Positions 16,416 to 24,444 of a stretch of 64,000 nucleotides of DNA are shown here, in pieces. Numbering within the stretch: position 1 is the stretch's first letter; the number at the start of each line of letters is the position of its first letter. A program made the position numbers and the translations under genes. The notes under the pieces were generated by a model. The model ran no database searches and had not been told where the DNA came from. It saw nothing but the letters and a program-made list of their open reading frames with translations. The DNA is from an uncultured Gammaproteobacteria bacterium (lineage in GTDB: Bacteria; Pseudomonadota; Gammaproteobacteria; Eutrophobiales; Eutrophobiaceae): positions 307,062 to 371,061 of the forward strand of contig CALSRS010000002.1 in assembly GCA_943788815.1 (NCBI GenBank), written 5' to 3'.

Positions 16416-19073
16416 TCATTCTTCGCCTCCTTGTTCTTCACCTTCTGTCATCATCCATTCTCGTTCATGGATGCGGCAAAGACTGTGCAAATCACAATAA
16501 CGGCAGGCAGATTCTGTGGGACTCACGATGGCATTGCCCTGAACATATTCTTCTGCCAAATCACGTAATACCTTTTCCCATTCTCGCAATTGAGCTTGCC
16601 ATTCTTCTCCTGATTCTCCCGCAGATTTCACACCCTCTATAAGATCAGCGGTTTCACCAATGCCGGCATAACCCAGCCTGCCTTTTTTTAATCCAGCAAA
16701 GGCCACCGCCTTGATATCGTTCTTTAGGGTTACCGCATACAGCGGCAATTGTGGTTCTTCTGGTCTGTCTCCTTCCCATTTATTCACCGAGATTTCACCC
16801 GTCTTGTAATCAATGAGCACTTGGCCACCATCGGGCAGTTCATCTACACGATCAATACGCATACGCAGGTTCAAGCCGTAAAAATTTACATCATGGCGTT
16901 TCTCAAGCTCATCAATGGTAAATTCGGGACGCGCTTTTTCAATGGACATCCATCGAGACACCAACGATGCCAACCTGCGTGTTTCCAGGCGACGAAATTC
17001 CGGAGTAAATGTCTCTGGTTTCATTTTTGCGTGCTTGCGAATAGCACCAGCTGCCATTGCGTTTATTAGTGATTCAAGTTTACTGCTCGCCATTTCTTTT
17101 ATTACTTCTGACGCACCTATTCTCTTCCATACATCATGCATCACCTCATGGACAAGTGACCCCCTCGTTGCCGGGTCAAGGCCAATATCCACATTGCTAA
17201 TCCCTTTTGCTTTAAGACGATGATGGGCAAAGGCACGAAACGGGCAGGCAGACTGATCTGCAAGGATGCTGGTACCACCCGATGCCTTTTTATCATTTGA
17301 AAACGGTGGTGCAGTAATATCGGTAAAGCCTTCCATGTCCCGTAACTGAAAAACCTGGTTGTTATAATCTTGCACCACTGGGTCTGGATCTTCCTGTATA
17401 TCTGCCAGATATTTTCTCAGTATAGGACTGGGACGATATTCCCTGTCACCTTCCTGTTTTGCATAACTGAAGATCAGATGACGGGCAGACTGAATCAGGG
17501 AATCAGTCTCAAGTTTGCACTGTTCCATCACTTGCTTGGCCTTACTGCCCGGGACACCCGCATTTTTCTGAAGGGTCAGCGGTATAAATGGATTGGCGAT
17601 TGCAGGGTATGGCCAGATGAGATCATGCATACCGGTAATCCGAACATAATCAAACGCCATACCAGAAACACCGGGCAGACCTGATATTTGTATAGACGTT
17701 TCAACTGTCTCAGGCTGAAAACTCCTGGCTTTCAAAATATCCTTTAGATTTGAAAAAGCCTTTGCAAAATCCCACTTTGATGACACCGTACCTAATACTG
17801 CCAATTCCATTAGTGCCTCTCCCCAGGTTTTTAAGGTCTGGTACTCAATACTGGTAAGTCTGCGTTCCCCGGGCCAGCCAAACTGTTTTAATAATTGATT
17901 GAACGATTCAGACCACTGCCTTGGGGACTGGGTACCTGGTAATTGTTTAATGCATTCCTGAAATTGGACTAAACTGTTTATAAAGTCTTTAGCCACAGGT
18001 ATGTATTGTTGATGTAACTCGATATGTTCCAACAATGTCTGTAGTCGCCAGGCGGGTTCACCTGTATCTCGTAAAGCAGCATGAAATAAAGCGCGATTTC
18101 CTGCTTCACTAGAAGCGCCCTTAATAAATGATGACCTTAATAGAAATTCCAACCTTCGCGATGGTATGCGGCCATACCCCAGTGAGAGTATCTCTATGGC
18201 AGCGTGAACCATAGGATAAACGAACAAAGAACGACCCGGAGCAATACTGTACTGCCGTTGAAACGTTCCAGGTTCGCGAATAGTCCAGTCCGGATGTAAC
18301 ACCGCATCAAATATGGCAGCAACGAATTCGCGTCGCTTATTTAGATCCGGGACAACAATGCCGATAGTTGCGCCGGGGTCATTAATGAGTAGTTGCCTTG
18401 CCCATATCGCCGCGGCCCTAAGTTCATCTTCTGGCTGAAAATAATTTTTATATGCTGTAGTTTCATTCCTGCCTTCGGATTTAAATATGATGACTTCATA
18501 TTTTTTACTTTTCAAATAATCAATAAATTTCACCTGCAGCTTGGTTAACTTGTCATAACCATAGACAACAATACCCTTTGTCTCCGGGGTGAAATTTGCC
18601 GCAATTAACTCGTTAATTAGAACACTCGAATCAATCCAGTTATTTTCTGACAGCTTTTTTTGGTATGCCTGCACCCAGGACTTAAAGGCAAGTGCATCAC
18701 TATTTAAAAATATGTCTTTTGGGAAGATTTCGATTCCCCATTCAAGGCTGGTGTCATAGGCTTCAATAGCGGTGTCGATAATCGTATCGACTTGCAATAT
18801 GTTCCTGGTATAAGAAGATGATTCAATAATGGATTGCCAAATTAGCCTGAGTTGAGAAGTGTTTAAAAGAACTTGTGATGAATGCTCCGGATTATGTTCC
18901 CAATATTTTCTAATCCATATCTGCCAGGTAAATACTTCCGGGGTACGCCAGACTTTCTTACCCTCCTCCAACATGGAGTTTGCATAAGCCATTTTCAGAG
19001 CATGTGCCTGACGCTGGCTAGCGGTAATAACCGCTAACCCCTGATCGATGTATTGGCGGAGGTGCTTGTTCAT
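16416..19073 (-). CDS. AddB-like DNA repair nuclease with Fe-S cysteines
   Basis: Probable partner of the AddA-like protein, of the proteobacterial AddB-like 'probable DNA repair protein' type. The N-terminal part resembles an inactivated helicase (VITASQRQAHALK near the start, IGIVVPDLNKRREFVAA). The C-terminal PD-(D/E)XK nuclease has MRIDRVDELPDGGQVLIDYKTGE and QLPLYAV. Four cysteines, one in SACPFRAFAHHRL and three in CRYCDLHSLCRIHE, match the iron-sulfur staple of AddB nucleases. The ORF track begins at a GTG (19112) without a ribosome binding site; the ATG at 19073 fits family starts better, giving about 885 residues. It is upstream of addA on the same strand and probably cotranscribed. 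Confidence 0.85.
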   Translation of the reverse strand: MNKHLRQYIDQGLAVITASQRQAHALKMAYANSMLEEGKKVWRTPEVFTWQIWIRKYWEHNPEHSSQVLLNTSQLRLIWQSIIESSSYTRNILQVDTIIDTAIEAYDTSLEWGIEIFPKDIFLNSDALAFKSWVQAYQKKLSENNWIDSSVLINELIAANFTPETKGIVVYGYDKLTKLQVKFIDYLKSKKYEVIIFKSEGRNETTAYKNYFQPEDELRAAAIWARQLLINDPGATIGIVVPDLNKRREFVAAIFDAVLHPDWTIREPGTFQRQYSIAPGRSLFVYPMVHAAIEILSLGYGRIPSRRLEFLLRSSFIKGASSEAGNRALFHAALRDTGEPAWRLQTLLEHIELHQQYIPVAKDFINSLVQFQECIKQLPGTQSPRQWSESFNQLLKQFGWPGERRLTSIEYQTLKTWGEALMELAVLGTVSSKWDFAKAFSNLKDILKARSFQPETVETSIQISGLPGVSGMAFDYVRITGMHDLIWPYPAIANPFIPLTLQKNAGVPGSKAKQVMEQCKLETDSLIQSARHLIFSYAKQEGDREYRPSPILRKYLADIQEDPDPVVQDYNNQVFQLRDMEGFTDITAPPFSNDKKASGGTSILADQSACPFRAFAHHRLKAKGISNVDIGLDPATRGSLVHEVMHDVWKRIGASEVIKEMASSKLESLINAMAAGAIRKHAKMKPETFTPEFRRLETRRLASLVSRWMSIEKARPEFTIDELEKRHDVNFYGLNLRMRIDRVDELPDGGQVLIDYKTGEISVNKWEGDRPEEPQLPLYAVTLKNDIKAVAFAGLKKGRLGYAGIGETADLIEGVKSAGESGEEWQAQLREWEKVLRDLAEEYVQGNAIVSPTESACRYCDLHSLCRIHEREWMMTEGEEQGGEE

Positions 19074-19137
19074 TATTGGTATTGTATTCGAAACCAACTG
19101 GAAATAATTCACCTCAATTGGTGATATTTTTTAATAT

Positions 19138-19198
19138 ACAGGATTAACAGGATTTACAAGATATGTGCCTGCGTAGCGGATTCATTGAATTAAAGTAT
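19138..19198. repeat. Degenerate intergenic repeat with CAGGATTAACAGGATTTACA
   Basis: The gap between addB and the endonuclease gene contains TACAGGATTAACAGGATTTA, a short internal duplication of ACAGGATT. I recall very similar AT-rich repeats (reverse: CCTGTTAATCCTGT) in many bacterial genomes, but that is from memory. It is followed by GCCTGCGTAGCGGATTCATT, weakly like the middle hairpin of the palindromic repeat family. Confidence 0.4.
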
Positions 19199-19223
19199 AT
19201 TGATTTTGCTGTTTGAAAAAATA

Positions 19224-19922
19224 TCAGCGCCCTGTGGCAGAGATAACGCCGATCTTATCTATTAGATCGGGATCATCAATATACGGATTACGTTGCCCTT
19301 GTATCTTTTCGATTCTGTCATTTCTGACTCGTTCCTGCTCACTTGGCAAGTCTTCACGATTCCATGCCTTTAATGCCTGCATCATTTCAGCAGACACAGG
19401 CAAATTATATCTGGTATGCATATAAAGAATTGAACGGGCAATATTGCCACGACTCAATGGACGAGGTTCCAGCAAACCTGCTTTCCATTCAAAATCACAA
19501 TTATCAAACCGCCAGTCCTCACCTTCCACAACACCGTAGTCCCTGCCTGTACGATACACCGTCAGGTCAGTCCAGGCGGGATACAGATTATGTAAATCGG
19601 ACTCCATCTTCACAAAGGTATCCTCTTTTTCGATATAACACTGGTTTCGGTTGGTGCAATGCAAGGCATCCAACATCCATTCGGTATCGTAAACGTGATC
19701 TATACCAATATGGTATCCATCAGGAGAATTGCCTTCCTGATCAAACCGGTAACCGCAGTACAAAGACCATCCCCCACCCTGATATAACTGGTTCCAGAAG
19801 ATATCGGTAGCGATGTGATTGTAATCATCAGCCTTTAGTGGGAACGTCGAGGCGACGATGATGAACAATACACTCAGTATAGGAGCCGTTTTTTTCATGA
19901 TCTCGATCAGGTATTTATTCAT
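19224..19922 (-). CDS. Endonuclease I family (EndA/Vvn-like) exported nuclease
   Basis: Secreted or periplasmic beta-beta-alpha-metal nuclease of the endonuclease I family. A signal peptide (APILSVLFIIVASTFPLKA) is followed by family blocks ESDLHNLYPAW, LEPRPLSRGNIARSILYMHTRY, AWNREDLPSEQERVRNDRIEKIQGQRNPYIDDP. The catalytic motif normally read as EHV is IDHVYDTEWM here, so the general-base histidine is kept with Asp in place of Glu; the metal-ligand asparagine block (usually N-Y-x-F-G) reads RTGRDYGVV and seems changed. Activity is therefore uncertain. The ORF track starts at TTG 19943; ATG 19922 or ATG 19898 both leave a good signal peptide. It sits just upstream of the AddB/AddA block. Confidence 0.85.
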   Translation of the reverse strand: MNKYLIEIMKKTAPILSVLFIIVASTFPLKADDYNHIATDIFWNQLYQGGGWSLYCGYRFDQEGNSPDGYHIGIDHVYDTEWMLDALHCTNRNQCYIEKEDTFVKMESDLHNLYPAWTDLTVYRTGRDYGVVEGEDWRFDNCDFEWKAGLLEPRPLSRGNIARSILYMHTRYNLPVSAEMMQALKAWNREDLPSEQERVRNDRIEKIQGQRNPYIDDPDLIDKIGVISATGR

Positions 19923-20022
19923 TATTACTACATAAACCGACAAAACGTAGTAAATATAACATCTTACAAAAATTCCGCATACCGATTAAACTGAAAATTA
20001 TTAACTTTAAAGGCCATAAAGA

Positions 20023-21162
20023 TTGACCCTGGAAAACGACCAACGACTTAATTTTGCGATGCTTGACGATGGGACACTACGAATTTCCCTGTTAGGTAAA
20101 TGGGATTTAAAAGAAAAACTACCTCCACCGAAATGGTTACAGGGACTGGTGAATGAACTGGAGGCTATAAGCAAGATTAAGTTCGACAGTGAGGAAATAG
20201 ACACCTGGGACACCAGCCTGCTGGTGTTTATCGGCCGGGTGGATAAATTTTGCTCAGAAAACAACATTACATTAGACATGTCGGGCCTGCCCAAAGGAGT
20301 CAAACGGCTTCGTGAGCTGGCCGAAGCTATACCACCCTTTGAAGACACCGCGACCCATTACTCTCAGGGCCCCCTGTTAAGTGAGATTGGCAAAACCACC
20401 CTGGAACTTTATCACGGCATTCCCAGAAACCTGGAGTTCATTGGCGAAGTTGTGTTGTCATTCGGACGACTGTTTCGTAACAAGGCCCAATTTAGATCAG
20501 TTGACCTGATGCTCATCATTCAACAGGTGGGACCCAACGCCCTACCCATAGTGTCACTGGTGAGTTTTCTGGTGGGCCTGATCCTTGCCTACATGGGGGC
20601 AGCCCAGCTGGAACGAGTGGGTGTGCAGATCTATATTGCGGATCTCGTGGGTATTGGCATGATCCGGGAAGTGGGGGCGCTGATGACCGGTATCATCATG
20701 GCGGGACGTACCGGCGCATCCTTCGCAGCCGAGCTTGGCACCATGCAGGTCAACGAAGAGATCGATGCTTTCAAGACCCTGGGAATATCTACGATAGACT
20801 TCCTGGTACTCCCAAGGGTTCTCGCACTGATGTTAATGATACCCTTGCTCACTCTTTATTCAGGACTAGTGGGAACATTAGCGGGATTGATTATCGGTGT
20901 GACGGTATTTGATATCAGCTTGTTTGAATATTACCAGCAAACCATACAGGCACTGAATCTCAAATCCTTTGGCGTGGGCATCTTTAAAGGTGCGGTTTAT
21001 GGTGTTGTGGTTGCCATCTCGGGATGTCTGCGCGGGATGCAATGTGGCCGCAGTGCCCTGGCCGTAGGCGAGGCGACAACTTCTGCAGTGGTGACCAGTA
21101 TCATCTATATCGTCATCACTGCATCTGCCATGACCGTGGCGCTCTATAAGCTGGGGATTTAA
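20023..21162 (+). CDS. MlaE-type lipid ABC permease with fused STAS domain
   Basis: Inner-membrane permease of the Mla/MCE phospholipid transport family. The first 110 residues form a STAS domain (MlaB-like), with DTWDTSLLVFIGRV and MSGLPKGVKRLRELA. The rest is the MlaE permease with VSLVSFLVGLILAYMGAAQL, ELGTMQVNEEIDAFKTLGI and SGCLRGMQCGRSALAVGEATTSAVV. In E. coli MlaB and MlaE are separate, so this is a fusion. The start is TTG 20023 with AAAGG nine bases upstream. It begins a four-gene operon, with the next ATG two bases after its stop. Confidence 0.92.
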   Translation: MTLENDQRLNFAMLDDGTLRISLLGKWDLKEKLPPPKWLQGLVNELEAISKIKFDSEEIDTWDTSLLVFIGRVDKFCSENNITLDMSGLPKGVKRLRELAEAIPPFEDTATHYSQGPLLSEIGKTTLELYHGIPRNLEFIGEVVLSFGRLFRNKAQFRSVDLMLIIQQVGPNALPIVSLVSFLVGLILAYMGAAQLERVGVQIYIADLVGIGMIREVGALMTGIIMAGRTGASFAAELGTMQVNEEIDAFKTLGISTIDFLVLPRVLALMLMIPLLTLYSGLVGTLAGLIIGVTVFDISLFEYYQQTIQALNLKSFGVGIFKGAVYGVVVAISGCLRGMQCGRSALAVGEATTSAVVTSIIYIVITASAMTVALYKLGI

Positions 21163-21163
21163 C

Positions 21164-21937
21164 ATGTCAGCCGCCATTTTAAAGCCCGGAAACAATTCAG
21201 ACGCGCATATCACAGTAGAGAACGTTACCCTGGCCTATGATGAATTTATCATCCAGCAGGACCTCAACTTCACCATTAACAATAATGACATTTTTATCAT
21301 CATGGGCGGCAGTGGCTGCGGAAAGTCCACCTTGCTTAAAAGTTTGATCGGTATCATGGCACCATCAAAGGGCAACATTTACTATCGTGATCAAAATTAC
21401 TGGCAATCATCTGAACAACAACAACAGGCGATCAAGCACCAGTTTGGGGTGATGTTCCAGAGTGGCGCACTTTGGAGTTCTTTGACTCTGGCAGAAAATA
21501 TCAGCCTGCCATTGGAGGAATTTACCGAATTGAGTCGGGTCACAATCAAGGAAGTGGTAACATTAAAACTCGCCATGGTAGGACTTGCCGGGTATGAGGA
21601 ATTTTATCCTTCAGAACTAAGTGGTGGGATGCGAAAGCGCGGCAGCCTGGCGAGAGCCATCGCACTGGATCCGGACATCCTGTTTTTTGATGAGCCCAGT
21701 GCCGGCCTGGACCCACCCAGTGCAAAGCGACTGGATGAGCTGATCCTGGAGTTACGGGATAGCCTGGGGACCACCATTGTGGTGGTAACTCATGAACTGG
21801 AGAGTATTTACCGAATTGGCAACAATTCGGTGTTTCTGGATGGGGATACCCATACCATGATTGCGCAGGGAGATCCGAAGGAGTTACGGGACCATGCAGA
21901 AAATGAAGACGTAAGGGAATTTTTGAACCAGAAGTAA
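21164..21937 (+). CDS. MlaF-type lipid ABC transporter ATPase
   Basis: ATPase subunit of the lipid transporter, 257 residues. Walker A is GGSGCGKST (about residue 47), the Q-loop is FGVMFQSGALWSSLTLAENI, the signature is LSGGMRKRGSLARAIA, and Walker B is DILFFDEPSAGLDP. The switch histidine is in VVVTHELESIYRI. It should drive the STAS-permease fusion encoded just upstream and is separated from the MCE gene downstream by one base. Confidence 0.94.
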   Translation: MSAAILKPGNNSDAHITVENVTLAYDEFIIQQDLNFTINNNDIFIIMGGSGCGKSTLLKSLIGIMAPSKGNIYYRDQNYWQSSEQQQQAIKHQFGVMFQSGALWSSLTLAENISLPLEEFTELSRVTIKEVVTLKLAMVGLAGYEEFYPSELSGGMRKRGSLARAIALDPDILFFDEPSAGLDPPSAKRLDELILELRDSLGTTIVVVTHELESIYRIGNNSVFLDGDTHTMIAQGDPKELRDHAENEDVREFLNQK

Positions 21938-21938
21938 T

Positions 21939-22988
21939 ATGAGTAAACGTGCAAATACAACATTGATAGGTGCATTTGTGGTTGGGGCAATAAGCTTGCT
22001 TACCATCGCAATCATCATGTTTGGTGGTGAAACGTTTTTTAACCGCCAGGAAACAGTGGTCATGTATTTTGACGGGTCAGTGGATGGCCTACAGGTAGGT
22101 GCCCCAGTGAATGTGCGCGGTGTACAGGTAGGAACGGTCACACAAATCAACCTTGAATTCAATACCGCAACCGGCGATATCAAGATCCCAGTTATTGCTG
22201 AAGTCGATGCCGAATCCGTTAACCAGGCCCGCCAGCTACAAGCCGATGATCCCTTAAGGACCATCATTGAAAACCTGGGCTTGCGTGCCCAGTTTAAGAT
22301 CCAGAGCCTGTTGACCTCTCTGCTTTACGTAGACCTTGATTATCATCCGGGAACACCGCTGAATTACTATGGTGATGGCAACATGATCGAAATACCAACA
22401 ATCCCCATGCCCATGGAGCAATTTGGTAAAGCATTAAATGATATCTCCGTACAGCAAATACTTACTGATATCTCTTCTTCCCTGAGTGCTATCAATCGAA
22501 TCGTTAACTCTGACGACGTTACCGATACAATAAGCAATATGAAAGAAGCATTCGCAAACATTAATTTACTCAGCATGGAGTTGAAGCAGGAAATTTTGCC
22601 TTTGGCTGAAAAAACCACTGAGACCATGGACCGAATATCTACTGGTCTGGATGACATGAAAGCAACACTGGAGAATTTGAAAAGGATTACTGCAGATGAT
22701 TCACCCTTATTAACTGAACTTGATAATGCAATACAAGAAGTTACCACCGCAGCACAAACAGTAAGTAAGCTGCAGGACATGCCGCAGATGCAGAAACTGG
22801 ATTCCGCCCTGTCGGAAATTGAACTCACTGCTCGGCAATTGCGTACTCTGGAAGACTCGCCCCAGATGATCAACCTTAATACCGCCATGGAAGAACTTGC
22901 TGATGCTGCCCGGGCAGTGAAAAACCTTGCAGAAGCCATTGATAGAAAACCGGAAATATTGCTACGTGGAAGGACAGGTGGAGAATGA
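21939..22988 (+). CDS. MCE/MlaD-family substrate-binding protein
   Basis: Membrane-anchored MCE protein of 349 residues. One transmembrane helix (TLIGAFVVGAISLLTIAIIMF) is followed by a single MCE domain with VMYFDGSVDGLQVGAPVNVRGVQVGTVTQI. A long helical region follows (residues about 150-340), with repeats such as PLLTELDNAIQEVTTAAQTV and QMQKLDSALSEIELTARQL that fit a coiled coil or tunnel like PqiB/LetB-type or mycobacterial MCE proteins. It is longer than E. coli MlaD (183 residues). It overlaps the next gene by four bases (ATGA), a sign of coupling. Confidence 0.92.
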   Translation: MSKRANTTLIGAFVVGAISLLTIAIIMFGGETFFNRQETVVMYFDGSVDGLQVGAPVNVRGVQVGTVTQINLEFNTATGDIKIPVIAEVDAESVNQARQLQADDPLRTIIENLGLRAQFKIQSLLTSLLYVDLDYHPGTPLNYYGDGNMIEIPTIPMPMEQFGKALNDISVQQILTDISSSLSAINRIVNSDDVTDTISNMKEAFANINLLSMELKQEILPLAEKTTETMDRISTGLDDMKATLENLKRITADDSPLLTELDNAIQEVTTAAQTVSKLQDMPQMQKLDSALSEIELTARQLRTLEDSPQMINLNTAMEELADAARAVKNLAEAIDRKPEILLRGRTGGE

Positions 22989-23578
22989 TATTTAATTACC
23001 TGAAATTTGTAATGATAGTTAGTAGTCTCCTTGTTTACGGTTGTGCTTCATCACCGCCCATCCATTATTATCTGCTAGACACGGGCAACAGCAGCCAGAC
23101 TACGTCCCAAACATCTGGCAACCAGAATAAGGTAATTGGTATCGGTCCAGTAAGGTTTCCGGATTACCTGGACCGCCCACAGATTATTATCCGCTCCAGT
23201 GGAAACGAACTAATCCTGTCTGACACCCATCGCTGGGCTGAACCACTGGAGGAAAATTTTACTAGAGTACTAGCCGAACATTTCTCTCGATTACTCAATA
23301 CGTCTGCCATACGTATTGAACCATCACGTAATCGAACTTCACTGGACCTTCGTATTACCGTGGATATAGTCCGCTTTGATGCTGACGAGTATGGTGATAT
23401 ACAACTGGTTTCCTACTGGCGCGTGGAAAACCCGGATGGCAGTCAACGCATACCACAACACCGATCAAGCATACAGGTAACAGGAAATACCAACTCGAAT
23501 TACCCTGTAATTGTTAGAGGTATGAGTGATGCGATTTCACAATTGGCTGCAGAAATATCCGGTGAATTAGCAGAGTAG
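22985..23578 (+). CDS. PqiC-like transport auxiliary lipoprotein (ABC_trans_aux)
   Basis: Outer-membrane lipoprotein of 197 residues related to PqiC (DUF330). The lipobox is VYGCASSPP, and the family blocks are HYYLLDTG, IGIGPVRFPDYLDRPQIIIRSSGNEL and RWAEPLEENFTRVLAEHFSRLL. It likely anchors or receives lipid from the MCE protein at the outer membrane. Its presence at the end of the operon instead of MlaC makes this system closer to Pqi/Let-type organisation despite the MlaE-type permease. Confidence 0.9.
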   Translation: MIFNYLKFVMIVSSLLVYGCASSPPIHYYLLDTGNSSQTTSQTSGNQNKVIGIGPVRFPDYLDRPQIIIRSSGNELILSDTHRWAEPLEENFTRVLAEHFSRLLNTSAIRIEPSRNRTSLDLRITVDIVRFDADEYGDIQLVSYWRVENPDGSQRIPQHRSSIQVTGNTNSNYPVIVRGMSDAISQLAAEISGELAE

Positions 23579-23640
23579 TTTACTTATATGCAGTATTCAC
23601 CCCGCCAACCTGTGCGACAAGTTGAAAGAGGACTAATGTC

Positions 23641-23883
23641 ATGAATATAGACCTGTTAACAGAGCTGTTTAAATGGATGTGCATTATTAATATCTTCATC
23701 CTGTTAATTAGCACCATATCAATAATTCTCCTTAGAAACATACTGCAAACATACCATTCAAAATTATTTGGTATCAGCGAACAAAGTGTTTTGTTGATGG
23801 CATATGGCTATTTGGGAATATTTAAAATATTCTTAATTGTATTCAACATCGTTCCTTACGTGGCCCTGCTCATCATTAACTAG
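23641..23883 (+). CDS. Small two-helix membrane protein (DUF6868-like)
   Basis: An 80-residue protein with two hydrophobic helices (IINIFILLISTISIILL and IFKIFLIVFNIVPYVALLII) and a connecting HSKLFGISEQSVLLMAYGYLG motif. I recall a family of small proteins (DUF6868) with this HSKLFGI pattern, function unknown. AGAGG precedes the ATG by about ten bases. It may be part of the downstream run of the lipid operon or paired with the acetyltransferase eight bases later. Confidence 0.7.
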   Translation: MNIDLLTELFKWMCIINIFILLISTISIILLRNILQTYHSKLFGISEQSVLLMAYGYLGIFKIFLIVFNIVPYVALLIIN

Positions 23884-23891
23884 ATCAGATA

Positions 23892-24323
23892 ATGATTATT
23901 CAACTTGCAAAATCTGACGCAGAAATCATCGACAGCTATCCCGTGATGCGAGAACTAAGGCCGCACATATTAGAGAATGAATTTCTACGCCGTATACGCA
24001 GTCAGGAAACAGTCGGGTATCAACTGACCTTTATACGAGAGGCAAAAGGCGTGGTTGCCGTTGCCGGATTCCGGACGGGAGATAACCTGGCCTGGGGACA
24101 TTTCTTATATGTCGATGACCTGGTGACATTACCCGAATGCCGTTCCATGGGTTATGGCAAGGCATTATTGGACTGGCTGCAAGAATATGCAAAACAGGAA
24201 GGTTGTCAGCAATTGCACCTGGATTCAGGTTTTCAACGAAAAGAGGCGCACCGGTTTTATGAACGTGAAGGTCTGAAATCGGAAGGTTTTCACTTTGCTG
24301 AAATTATCGATTTAAATAAATAA
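23892..24323 (+). CDS. GNAT family N-acetyltransferase
   Basis: Cytosolic acetyltransferase of 143 residues. The acetyl-CoA binding signature is LVTLPECRSMGYGKALLDWL (about residues 78-97) and the C-terminal block is LHLDSGFQRKEAHRFYEREGL. These are typical of GNAT proteins acting on small molecules. The substrate is unknown. It starts eight bases after the small membrane protein, so both may be cotranscribed. Confidence 0.88.
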   Translation: MIIQLAKSDAEIIDSYPVMRELRPHILENEFLRRIRSQETVGYQLTFIREAKGVVAVAGFRTGDNLAWGHFLYVDDLVTLPECRSMGYGKALLDWLQEYAKQEGCQQLHLDSGFQRKEAHRFYEREGLKSEGFHFAEIIDLNK

Positions 24324-24334
24324 CAATAATAAAG

Positions 24335-24396
24335 TATCCGTATAGCGGACAATACATTTCATTGGATACTGGCTTCGGCTCGGGCTCCCGCTTCGT
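24335..24396 (+). repeat. Diverged copy of the palindromic repeat
   Basis: GTATCCGTATAGCGGACAAT has the middle-hairpin pattern TCCG/CGGA, then about 15 AT-rich bases, then TGGATACTGGCTTCGG. This is the module order of the copy at 34771, with a degraded last hairpin. It lies directly upstream of the TRAP permease gene. Confidence 0.5.
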
Positions 24397-24444
24397 TTTA
24401 ACGCCTAGCTCCTAACTAAACAGTTTTTAAGGCATACTTTATAA

